From: Bacillota bacterium
GTDB lineage: Bacteria > Bacillota > Desulfotomaculia > Desulfotomaculales > Desulfallaceae
Assembly (NCBI GenBank): GCA_023439185.1
Contig: JAEXOR010000033.1
Coordinates: 29,073 to 93,072 of the forward strand
Reading direction: 5' to 3'
DNA length: 64,000 bases
The translations under genes and the position numbers were made by a program. Numbering within the stretch: the first letter of the stretch is position 1; each line of letters begins with the position of its first letter. Positions 56,748 to 64,000 of this stretch are shown here, piece after piece. The notes under the pieces are model-generated. The model was given only the letters and a program-made list of their open reading frames with translations. It ran no database searches and had not been told where the DNA came from.

Positions 56748-59294
56748 ATGTTTTATTTCCGCACCGTTTCAGTAAATCCGTTGTTGCCGGACCGGATTAG
56801 CCGTTTACGGGAATTATCTCGCAATCTGTGGTTCAGTTGGAATGAAAAGGCCCGGGAGCTATTCAAAGATATCGACCCGCGGCTTTGGGAGCAGGCGGGT
56901 CACAACCCGGTTAAACTGCTGCTTCAGGCAAGCCGGGAAAACCTGGACCGGGCGGCATCGGATGACGCGTATCTTGCCAAATACGACGCCGTGTTCAGTG
57001 AATTTGACCGCTATATGAGCGGAGAAAAATGGCTGCAGCGGCAGTATCCCCGGTACAAAAACCGCGTAATCGCTTACTTTTCCGCGGAATTCGGGCTGCA
57101 CGAATCCTGCCCGGTTTATTCCGGCGGGCTTGGCGTGCTGGCCGGGGATCACGCCAAATCGGCCAGCGATCTGGGATTGACCCTGGTGGGAGTAGGGCTA
57201 TTATACCGGCACGGTTACTTTAACCAGCGAATTACCCGCGACGGCTGGCAGGAAGCGGTATACCCGGAACTGAATTTCAACGAGATGCCGATTCTGCCCG
57301 TGGTGGGGGAAAGCGGACTGGAAACCACCGTGGCGGTGGAATATCCCGGCCGCACGGTATTCGCGAGGATTTGGGAAATCAGAGTGGGGTTGACCCGGAT
57401 CTTCTTGCTTGACAGCGACCTGCCGTTAAACTTGAAGGAGGACAGGCAAATAACGGGACAGTTATATGGCGGCGGCCGTCAAAACCGCATGGTCCAGGAA
57501 ATTATGCTGGGCGTGGGCGGGGTGCGGGCGCTTAAAGCCATGGGCTTCAATCCCTCTGTGTGGCATATTAATGAAGGACATGCCGCCTTTTTGACCCTGG
57601 AGCGGCTGCGGGAAATGGTCAGCGCCGGTGTTCCCGCGTCCACGGCCAGGGATGCCGTCAGGTCAAACACGGTTTTTACCACCCACACACCGGTGCCGGC
57701 CGGCCATGATGTGTTCGACCGTCCTCTGGCGGAAAGCCACCTCAAGGAGTTGTGCGCCGACACGGGTATGGATTGCGAAGCCTTTATTGAACAGGGGTGG
57801 GATGCCCAGCGGGGTGAATTTAACATGACCTTGCTGGCCATGCGCATGAGTGGTTACTATAACGGGGTGAGCAAGCTGCATGGCGAAGTTTCCCGCCACA
57901 TGTTTCACCGCTTTTATCCGGGGCTGCCGGTGGAAGAAGTGCCGGTTACGTCGGTAACCAACGGGGTGCATGCCGATTCCTGGGTTGCCGGGCCATGGAA
58001 AAAAATTTTTGATCGCTATCTGGGTTCAAGCTGGGCGGAACCCGGTCATACCAAAGATATTCTGTCGAAGCTTAACCAGATTCCGGACCGGGAAATCTGG
58101 TCGGCCCATAACAAATTAAAAAACGACATGGTGCGGTTTGTACGGAAAAAACTGCGCGAGCAAATGCTCCGGCGCCGGGAACATCCCGATGCGGTGGCCG
58201 AAGCAGGCAATGTTTTGCTCCCCGGCGCATTGACCATCGGGTTTGCCCGCCGGTTTGCCACCTATAAACGGGCCACCCTGATTTTCAGCGAGCCCGAAAG
58301 GCTGGCGGCCCTGTTAAATAACCCCGACCGCCCGGTGCAGATAGTTTTTGCCGGTAAAGCCCACCCGGCGGACCGCGCAGGCAAGGAACTGATCCGTGAC
58401 ATCCTTGATTATGCCAAACAGGAGTATTTTCGGGGCAAGGTTGTATTTCTTGAGGATTATGACATCAACGTAGCCAGATACCTGGTCCATGGGGTGGATG
58501 TCTGGCTGAATAATCCCGTTTGGCCCATGGAGGCCAGCGGCACCAGCGGCATGAAAGCGGCCATGAACGGGGCGCTGCACTGCAGTGTACTGGACGGCTG
58601 GTGGCCGGAAGCATATAACGGCAAAAACGGGTTCAGCATCGGCAGTCCCGGTGATATGCAATTAAACCGGCCGGAACAGGACCGGAATGATATTCTCAAC
58701 TTGTACCGTGTTTTGGAGGAACAGGTGATTCCTCTGTATTACGAGCGCGAGGACAATATACCCGTCCGGTGGGTGGCGATGATGCGGGAATCCATCGTTA
58801 CCGCTGTTGAACGCTTCAGTACCGCCAGGATGGTTGCCGAGTACGCCGAACGTTTATACATTCCGGCCATAGACCGGGGCATTGCGTTTATGGAGTCTGG
58901 TTTGGAAGCGGCCGAACAAACCGGGCGTTATAAAAAGTTTTTGCAGGAGAACTGGCACCATGTGCGGGTGGATCAGGTGAGCACCAACGGCAGGTGGAAT
59001 ATGGAAGCCGGTGAAGAACTGGCCCTGGAATCGGTGGTGAAGCTTGGCCCCATTACTCCGGAGAGCGTGGCCGTGGAAATTGCCTTTGGCGAAGACCGGG
59101 GCGGTTACCTTGATCACCTGAGAACCCGGCCCATGACTTTACAGGGCCCGGTGGGGGAAGGGGCTTATCGGTTCGCGGGACGCCTGCCCCTGGGGCAGGG
59201 AACCTTCGGGTATACCGTCCGGGTCAGGCCCGGTTGCCAGAGCCGGGCGGCGCTGTTTGACACGCCGCTGGTACGCTGGGCGGACAGTTTTTAG
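56748..59294 (+). CDS. glgP: Alpha-glucan (glycogen/maltodextrin) phosphorylase
   Basis: Releases glucose 1-phosphate from glycogen or maltodextrins using PLP. 848 residues of the short Thermotoga-type. The N-terminal DUF3417 region (RISRLRELSRNLWFSWNEKA) is at ~14-33. The active-site segments are YFSAEFGLHESCPVYSGGLG (~108), HINEGHAAFLTLERLRE, and the PLP-lysine segment EASGTSGMKAAMNGAL (~596). Monocistronic, ATG after CACGGAGGT. Its role here is probably mobilising a storage polymer laid down before sporulation. Confidence 0.95.
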   Translation: MFYFRTVSVNPLLPDRISRLRELSRNLWFSWNEKARELFKDIDPRLWEQAGHNPVKLLLQASRENLDRAASDDAYLAKYDAVFSEFDRYMSGEKWLQRQYPRYKNRVIAYFSAEFGLHESCPVYSGGLGVLAGDHAKSASDLGLTLVGVGLLYRHGYFNQRITRDGWQEAVYPELNFNEMPILPVVGESGLETTVAVEYPGRTVFARIWEIRVGLTRIFLLDSDLPLNLKEDRQITGQLYGGGRQNRMVQEIMLGVGGVRALKAMGFNPSVWHINEGHAAFLTLERLREMVSAGVPASTARDAVRSNTVFTTHTPVPAGHDVFDRPLAESHLKELCADTGMDCEAFIEQGWDAQRGEFNMTLLAMRMSGYYNGVSKLHGEVSRHMFHRFYPGLPVEEVPVTSVTNGVHADSWVAGPWKKIFDRYLGSSWAEPGHTKDILSKLNQIPDREIWSAHNKLKNDMVRFVRKKLREQMLRRREHPDAVAEAGNVLLPGALTIGFARRFATYKRATLIFSEPERLAALLNNPDRPVQIVFAGKAHPADRAGKELIRDILDYAKQEYFRGKVVFLEDYDINVARYLVHGVDVWLNNPVWPMEASGTSGMKAAMNGALHCSVLDGWWPEAYNGKNGFSIGSPGDMQLNRPEQDRNDILNLYRVLEEQVIPLYYEREDNIPVRWVAMMRESIVTAVERFSTARMVAEYAERLYIPAIDRGIAFMESGLEAAEQTGRYKKFLQENWHHVRVDQVSTNGRWNMEAGEELALESVVKLGPITPESVAVEIAFGEDRGGYLDHLRTRPMTLQGPVGEGAYRFAGRLPLGQGTFGYTVRVRPGCQSRAALFDTPLVRWADSF

Positions 59295-59322
59295 ACCGCG
59301 TCTATACTGGTAGGGTGAAACG

Positions 59323-60018
59323 ATGTTACTGATCATTATCAGGACCCTTATTCTCTACGCCGCGGTATTGCTGGTGATGCGCTTAATGGGCAAGCGGGAA
59401 ATCGGCCAGCTTCAGCCCCAGGAGTTGGTAGTGGCACTGATGATTGCCGATTTGGCCGCCATTCCCATGCAGGACACCGACATTCCCCTGTTGAGCGGGT
59501 TGATCCCGATTACTGTATTATTGGCCGCCCAAATTGCTCTGTCGTATCTTTCCATCAAGAGTGAAAAAGCCAGGGGTTTTATTTCCGGTTATCCCAGCGT
59601 GGTGATTGAAAACGGTAAAATTGTCGAGCCTGAATTAAAAAGGCTCCGTTATGGGATCAATGATCTGCTGGAACAATTAAGGGCCAAGAATTTTCCCAAC
59701 CCGGCGGATGTTGAGTTTGCCATCCTGGAAACCAACGGTCAGCTCAGTATCATCCCCAAGTCCCAGGAACGTCCTTTGCAGCCCTCAGACCTGCATTTGA
59801 AAACGGAATACGAGGGTATTCCCCTGGCCTTAATCACTGACGGCGTGGTGAACGCCAACAACCTGCGCAAAATGAAACTGGACGAACAGTGGCTGTTGGG
59901 TGAGCTGCGCAGGCGGGGTATTGACGACGTGAAACAGGTGTTTTATGCCAGCATCAATACCGCGGGCGAACTGTTCTTTCAGCTTAAATCGGCGGACCGG
60001 GAAGGGGAAAGGGCATGA
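59323..60018 (+). CDS. DUF421 membrane protein (YetF-like)
   Basis: 231 residues with three N-terminal membrane helices (LLIIIRTLILYAAVLLVMRL; then LVVALMIADLAA and LLSGLIPITVLLAAQIALSY), followed by a cytoplasmic DUF421 domain: SGYPSVVIENGKIVEPEL, LLEQLRAKNFPNPADVEFAI and LETNGQLSIIPKS. Function is unknown; related Bacillus proteins sit with spore-associated genes. Overlaps the DUF4363 gene by 4 bp, a partnership seen in many spore formers. Confidence 0.92.
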   Translation: MLLIIIRTLILYAAVLLVMRLMGKREIGQLQPQELVVALMIADLAAIPMQDTDIPLLSGLIPITVLLAAQIALSYLSIKSEKARGFISGYPSVVIENGKIVEPELKRLRYGINDLLEQLRAKNFPNPADVEFAILETNGQLSIIPKSQERPLQPSDLHLKTEYEGIPLALITDGVVNANNLRKMKLDEQWLLGELRRRGIDDVKQVFYASINTAGELFFQLKSADREGERA

Positions 60019-60395
60019 AGGTTTACATTGTGGTGGCCGGCTTGCTTATATCCCTTTTGGTATTGGGTATTTATACCCTGCACGCCTTCGATGATACCGC
60101 GATGCGGATGGCGAACACAATTGACCGGCTGGAAACGGATATCTTCAATAGCGATTGGACGGAGGCAGAAAACAAGGTTGGGGATATCAAAAGGGAATGG
60201 GACGGGCATAAGCAGTGGTGGACCATATTTATAGACCACCGGGAAATCGATAATATTGATACGGCCCTGGCCAGGACGCTTAAATTCATTGAAACCCGGG
60301 AAAGAGCTTCGGCCGTCGCTGAATTGGCGGCGCTGAGGCTGATGATTAAGAATATCCCGGAAAAAGAACGGATCAATATAAAAAATGTGTTATGA
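60015..60395 (+). CDS. DUF4363 protein, partner of DUF421
   Basis: 126 residues. A short N-terminal helix (VYIVVAGLLISLLVLGIYTL, ~2-21) anchors a helical extracytoplasmic domain: MRMANTIDRLETDIFNSDWT then EAENKVGDIKREWDGHKQWW and LRLMIKNIPEKERINIKNVL, as in DUF4363. The ATGA overlap with the DUF421 gene supports joint translation and probably a physical complex. Confidence 0.85.
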   Translation: MKVYIVVAGLLISLLVLGIYTLHAFDDTAMRMANTIDRLETDIFNSDWTEAENKVGDIKREWDGHKQWWTIFIDHREIDNIDTALARTLKFIETRERASAVAELAALRLMIKNIPEKERINIKNVL

Positions 60396-60430
60396 TACAA
60401 ACCCGGTCCGATGCCGGGTTGCTGCATAAT

Positions 60431-60467
60431 AAGCCGTGCGGAAGACGCTGTTCGCCCGGCTTTTTTT
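60431..60467 (+). terminator. Terminator after DUF421-DUF4363
   Basis: AGCCG (60432-60436) pairs with CGGCT (60457-60461), followed by TTTTTTT. A smaller hairpin AACCCGG/CCGGGTT lies just upstream (60400-60420). Confidence 0.7.
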
Positions 60468-60610
60468 GTGGCGCGCGTCAGCACCGGTAACCTCAATATT
60501 ATTCACCTTACGGGAATACTGCAGGTATTTACGGCATTAGTATTTAAATAGTATAAAGAAAATTCTTTTTTCAATCTCATTTTAGCACCGTTCCTGGACG
60601 GGGGTGTAAA

Positions 60611-60976
60611 GTGAACGATATCTGGTATTTGGGTGAAGGCTTATGGGTGGTCTACACGGAGGATATGCAGACGGCCATGGATTTCGCGTCCATACCGGAC
60701 ATCAAGCATGTGACTACATATTATGATGCCCTGGGAAAAAGAAAAGCCATGCAATTTAGGTTCTTTCAGGGAGATGATTTGCGCCCGGGCTGTTGTCTGC
60801 TTCATTACGCCTGCCGATCCCTGGGGCTGGATTTCAACCGGGTTCTTAGGCTGCCGCTGGCCGAACCGGGCGTACCTTACAGGATTGCCTACGGCGGGTA
60901 CAGCTACCAGCCCGATTTATTTCATCTTTACGATGATTTTGAGCCGCAGCGAAAGAAAAAAAAGAAAAAGAAATAA
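60611..60976 (+). CDS. 121-residue hypothetical with polylysine tail
   Basis: DIWYLGEGLWVVYTEDMQTA at the start (a small alpha/beta fold with Trp/Tyr-rich strands), ...CCLLHYACRSLGLDFNRVL in the middle, and a C-terminal run of seven to eight Lys. GTG start after GGGGGTG. The tail could bind nucleic acid or be a slippage-prone artefact of the A-rich coding repeat. No family is recognised; it may be expressed with the SpoIIM-like gene 67 bp further on. Confidence 0.6.
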   Translation: MNDIWYLGEGLWVVYTEDMQTAMDFASIPDIKHVTTYYDALGKRKAMQFRFFQGDDLRPGCCLLHYACRSLGLDFNRVLRLPLAEPGVPYRIAYGGYSYQPDLFHLYDDFEPQRKKKKKKK

Positions 60977-61043
60977 TAGTAGGAGTCAGGAGTCAGGATC
61001 TGAGTACAGTCTACTGAATAATTCGGAAAAGGCCGGTGAAAAA

Positions 61044-61628
61044 GTGCTGTATAACGTTGTGGTCGAAGAGATTAATAAAATCAGGCTTTATTACCGGGAA
61101 ACTTTAATCTGCTTCGGTATTTTTGTGATTGCCGCCTATGTCGGGTATACGGCGGCGGTGGTCCTGGGCCCGGGGCAGGCTGAACATTATCTGGAATCAA
61201 TTAAAACCATGGTGGTGGGCCAGGAACTGCCTGAGAATGTTTTTTTGTTCATTCTGGCCCGTAATACCATGGTGAGTTTACTGGTCCTGGTGCTGGGGAT
61301 TGTTACGAAGAGTGTTTGGCCGGTACTGGTGCTGATTTTTAACGGTGCTTTAAGCGGGTTTTTCGTCCAGATGCAGTCTTTGCTTTTTAACCGGTATAGT
61401 TTTGAAATCTGGCTTTTCGGGCTTTTACCGCATGGCGTTCCGGAATTGGGGGCGCTGTTTCTGGCGGCCGGCGCGTCGTTTTACTTCCGCCGTTTGAGAA
61501 AAACCGGTCTTTTTAACTGGGCCGGCGTCATGCGTGCCTATCTGGTGGTGGTGCTTCCCCTGCTGGTGGCGGCGGCGTTAATCGAAACCTTTATCACCCC
61601 GTTCCTCATCTACCGCTTCCTGGCTTGA
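61044..61628 (+). CDS. spoIIM: Stage II sporulation protein M-like membrane protein
   Basis: About 194 residues with five hydrophobic helices. The SpoIIM-type features are EEINKIRLYYRETLICFGIF (entry to helix 1), LFILARNTMVSLLVLVLGIV (helix 2 with the polar ARN), then VWPVLVLIFNGALSGFFV and LFGLLPHGVPELGALFLAAG with its HG.PE motif. In B. subtilis SpoIIM works in septal peptidoglycan dissolution with SpoIID and SpoIIP during engulfment. The GTG at 61044 is chosen because the frame upstream overlaps the preceding gene in another frame; the RBS is weak. Confidence 0.82.
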   Translation: MLYNVVVEEINKIRLYYRETLICFGIFVIAAYVGYTAAVVLGPGQAEHYLESIKTMVVGQELPENVFLFILARNTMVSLLVLVLGIVTKSVWPVLVLIFNGALSGFFVQMQSLLFNRYSFEIWLFGLLPHGVPELGALFLAAGASFYFRRLRKTGLFNWAGVMRAYLVVVLPLLVAAALIETFITPFLIYRFLA

Positions 61629-61726
61629 CCGGTAATTTTCATCATTTTAAAGGATTTTCAACGCCGGAAAACTAATATATCAATTAGCCGGGAAGAATAG
61701 GATGCCCCGGGTTTGGAGGGGAATGG

Positions 61727-62647
61727 ATGATTCTTGTTACCGGTGGTACCGGCCTGGTGGGGCGGCACCTGGTGCGCGAGTTGCTGGCCAGGGGGCACGG
61801 TGTGCGGTGCCTGGTCCGTTCTGTGGACAAGGCCGGTCAGGTGCTGCCCCCCGGGATTGAACTGGTCCGCGGGGAAATTAACGATCGCGCTGCTGTGGAC
61901 AAGGCCTGCGCCGGTGTGGATAGGGTCTTTCACCTGGTGGCCGTAATCAGGGAAAACGGCGCGGACACCTTTGAGCATATCAATGTTGAGGGTACTCTGA
62001 ACCTGGTGGTGGCGGCGGGCCAGGCCGGCGTTAAGCATATTGTGCACTTGAGCGCTCTTGGCGTCAGTGATAATCCGAAATATAAATATGCCTATTCCAA
62101 GTGGCGCGGAGAAGAAACGGTGCAGCAAAGCGGGTTGACCTGGACGATTTTACGTCCGTCGGTCATTTATGGTGACGGATTCGGTTTTTTTAACCGGTTG
62201 GGCCAGTCACTGCGTTTAACGCCCCGCCCGTTCGTGCCCGTACCGGGTAAGGGAACCGCCCTTTTTCAGCCCGTTGCGGTTGAGGATGTAGCCCGGTGCC
62301 TGGTCAAAACGATTGAAAACCAGGCGCTGGTGGGTAAAGTTATAGAAATCGGTGGACCGGAGCACCTTAGCTATGCGCAGATGCTGGATCTGCTGCTGGA
62401 ACGCCTGAATGAAAAACGCTATAAGTTTTATGTGCCCATGTTTTTAATGCGGCTGACGGTGCCGCTGATGGGCAGCTTTTTTAAGGATCCGCCGGTTACC
62501 ACCGTGGAACTGAAACAGATGGAGCTGGATAATATAACGGATACCCAGGCCGTGGAAAAGACCTTCGGTTTTAAACCTCGGACGCTGCGCAACGGTTTGC
62601 GTCAATTGCCCCAAATCGGTGCTTGGAAACTGGATAGTAAAAATTAG
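61727..62647 (+). CDS. NAD(P)-dependent epimerase/dehydratase, NDUFA9-like
   Basis: 306 residues, an atypical SDR fold with the dinucleotide-binding GGTGLVGRHLVREL near residue 6-19 and DRAAVDKACAGVDRVFHLVA (~45-65). YSKWRGEE carries the Tyr-x-x-x-Lys pair in altered form (KYKYAYSKWRGEE), close to that of the complex I NDUFA9-like subfamily, in which the protein binds NADPH without necessarily acting as an enzyme. RBS GGAGGGG 7 nt before the ATG. Monocistronic, ending 170 bp before the integrase. Confidence 0.88.
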   Translation: MILVTGGTGLVGRHLVRELLARGHGVRCLVRSVDKAGQVLPPGIELVRGEINDRAAVDKACAGVDRVFHLVAVIRENGADTFEHINVEGTLNLVVAAGQAGVKHIVHLSALGVSDNPKYKYAYSKWRGEETVQQSGLTWTILRPSVIYGDGFGFFNRLGQSLRLTPRPFVPVPGKGTALFQPVAVEDVARCLVKTIENQALVGKVIEIGGPEHLSYAQMLDLLLERLNEKRYKFYVPMFLMRLTVPLMGSFFKDPPVTTVELKQMELDNITDTQAVEKTFGFKPRTLRNGLRQLPQIGAWKLDSKN

Positions 62648-62819
62648 AAACGGGCTACTGGAGTGTAAGATTAGCATTGGGGAAAGTCTGTGGATGTCTG
62701 TAAGTCTTGGTATACCTGTATTTTTCTTGTATCGTGGTTTGTGAATATGGGTGAATATCTGTCGCCATTTTTAAAAACTGTCGCTTTTGCTGTCGCCGAG
62801 AAAAACCGTTTGCCCATAT

Positions 62820-64000
62820 CTATTTGACCAACCTCAGCCTTGCTTTTCCTTTGGGCGCTTCCTCCGATTTAACTTCCTCCGTCTTGGTAGTGTATAACCC
62901 CGCCATCTTTTCAGCCGCTTCCTCGTCCCGCTTTTTAAAAGCATGGGCATAGGTACTCAATGTGATATTTGAATTTGAGTGCCCGAGTCTTTTTGCCACC
63001 GTAACGACGTCCTGGCCGGCTGCAATCAGGTAAGAGGCGCTTGTGTGCCGCAATCCATGGAAAGGAAGCGGAGGCAAACCGTTCTCTTTCAGGAAAGAAT
63101 TAAACCATTTGGTAGGGGTATAGGTATGCATCGGACCACCGGTGGCCGTAGTAAATAGCCTGTCGCTTCCTTCCCATTTGTTAGCCAGTTTTTCCGCCTG
63201 GGCGGTTTGTTCTTCCTGCAACTGTGCTATTAGGTTCATTACCATCAGCGGCAGGGATATGGTGCGCTTACTGGTTTCATTTTTCGGGTCTTTCGTAAAA
63301 ATACCCTTGCCGGGCAGATATTGGCTCGTTCTGCATATTGTTATGGTGCTTTTATCGAAGTCTACGTCCTGCCATTCAAGGCCCATTATTTCGCCTAAGC
63401 GCAAGCCTCCGGCCAGGGCGATATGTATGCAGGTTTTAAACTTCAGTTCTGCCGGCTCTATGGCGTTAATGAGGGTGGCAAGTTGTTCCTCGGTGTAGAT
63501 GTTTAATTCCTTCCTTTTGGGTCTTGGAGCATCAACACGGTTGCAGGGGTTCTCCTTAATAAGCCCCGCCCGGTACGCTTTATTCAATATGGTGCTGATT
63601 AACCGATGATGGTGCCGCAGGGTTTTTTCCGATAAGGTATAGACGGTGACCTTTTTTCTGCCGTCTTTCTTCTTGCGTTCCCTTTTTTGCGGCTCCCGCA
63701 GTTTGTTATAGAATTCCTCAAGCAGGACCGGGTTAAGCTTTTCCAGTTTAACGTGCCCGATATTCGGGATTATGCGGCTTGTGAGCATTTCGCAATATCG
63801 AAAATACGTCTTGGGTGCCAGTTTCCTTTCGGCATCCTTTTTCCATTTTTCCACGTAGTCAGCAAAGGAAAGGCGCGTCGGTTCAACATATTCACCCTTC
63901 AACACTTCAGCTTCCAGTGCGTTAGCCGCTTTCTGGGCCGCCGCTTCTGACTTGGCCTCGATAGTTTTGTAAATCCGTTTACGATGATTCGCGGCATCAA
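62820..64000 (-). CDS. Tyrosine-type site-specific integrase (5' end outside window)
   Basis: The open frame continues past the right edge, so the N-terminal part is missing. Seen here are the end of an arm-type or AP2-like DNA-binding region (NHRKRIYKTIEAKSEAAAQK), a SAM-like core-binding domain (LSFADYVEKWKKDAERKLAP), and the catalytic domain with Arg in AGGLRLGEIMGLEW, His-x-x-Arg in LPFHGLRHTSASYL, LGHSNSNITLSTYAHAFK holding His and the nucleophile Tyr. It appears intact. It probably marks one end of a prophage or integrative element extending to the right. Start at 63905 (GTG) is an internal codon, not the true start. Confidence 0.93.
   Translation of the reverse strand, partial: DAANHRKRIYKTIEAKSEAAAQKAANALEAEVLKGEYVEPTRLSFADYVEKWKKDAERKLAPKTYFRYCEMLTSRIIPNIGHVKLEKLNPVLLEEFYNKLREPQKRERKKKDGRKKVTVYTLSEKTLRHHHRLISTILNKAYRAGLIKENPCNRVDAPRPKRKELNIYTEEQLATLINAIEPAELKFKTCIHIALAGGLRLGEIMGLEWQDVDFDKSTITICRTSQYLPGKGIFTKDPKNETSKRTISLPLMVMNLIAQLQEEQTAQAEKLANKWEGSDRLFTTATGGPMHTYTPTKWFNSFLKENGLPPLPFHGLRHTSASYLIAAGQDVVTVAKRLGHSNSNITLSTYAHAFKKRDEEAAEKMAGLYTTKTEEVKSEEAPKGKARLRLVK

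Noticed and set aside
60723..61043. Long upstream extension of the SpoIIM-like frame
   Set aside because: It overlaps the 60611-60976 gene in another frame and contains low-complexity, non-family sequence; a GTG at 61044 fits the first SpoIIM-like residues.

Overview
The window looks like chromosome from an anaerobic, spore-forming Firmicute of the Desulfotomaculum/Pelotomaculum (Peptococcaceae) type. This is inferred from gene content, not from a search. The supporting genes are a GerMN/Gmad2 spore-germination-type lipoprotein, a SpoIIM-family membrane protein, FtsK/SpoIIIE, AddAB, DUF3243, DUF421-DUF4363, pyruvoyl-type arginine decarboxylase, ComFB and trp leaders of the MtrB (trp RNA-binding attenuation protein) type. 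Most genes are GC-rich with strong ribosome-binding sites and frequent GTG/TTG starts. About 38-50 kb is visibly AT-richer and has island character.

Layout. 0-4.4 kb: end of an oligopeptide-binding protein, a TIM-barrel endonuclease IV-like protein, a glycine-zipper stress protein and a polyamine pair (pdaD, speE). 4.4-4.9 kb: a four-tRNA operon (Asp, Phe, Gly, Cys) with a near-consensus promoter and a terminator. 4.9-11.4 kb: an orphan HicB-type antitoxin, FmdB-like zinc ribbon, several secreted or lipid-anchored proteins and four very small proteins. 11.4-12.2 kb: RNase P RNA and a second structured RNA with its own promoter and terminator (6S RNA candidate). 12.2-19.7 kb: addB-addA-DUF3243. 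20.2-23.1 kb: a TRAP-family C4-dicarboxylate-type transporter. 23.1-29.8 kb: ftsK/spoIIIE, an FtsA-like ATPase with beta-grasp repeats, lgt, DUF1294 and comFB.

29.8-37.8 kb: a complete tryptophan pathway in two transcription units, trpE alone and trpGDCFBA-aroF. Each unit has its own promoter, a row of (G/U)AG triplets and an intrinsic terminator, so both appear to be controlled by the trp RNA-binding attenuation protein. The second leader carries an additional strong terminator.

37.8-47.2 kb: an AT-rich region built around an ECF sigma/anti-sigma pair. It holds duplicated and decaying small lipoprotein genes, and repeated upstream cassettes in which a Spo0A-box-like motif sits exactly 36 bp before an ECF-type promoter. 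Two toxin-antitoxin-like modules with palindromic operators lie in or beside it (41.6-42.2 and 48.9-49.7 kb).

50.1-53.9 kb: a TPP-riboswitch-controlled thiamine unit (thiN, a thiamine-binding-like protein, and ABC permease, binding protein and ATPase). 53.9-62.6 kb: YaiI/YqxD, pckA, a coiled-coil membrane protein, glgP, DUF421-DUF4363, SpoIIM-like and an NDUFA9-like epimerase. 62.8-64 kb: a tyrosine integrase running off the right edge, probably the boundary of a mobile element lying mostly outside the window.
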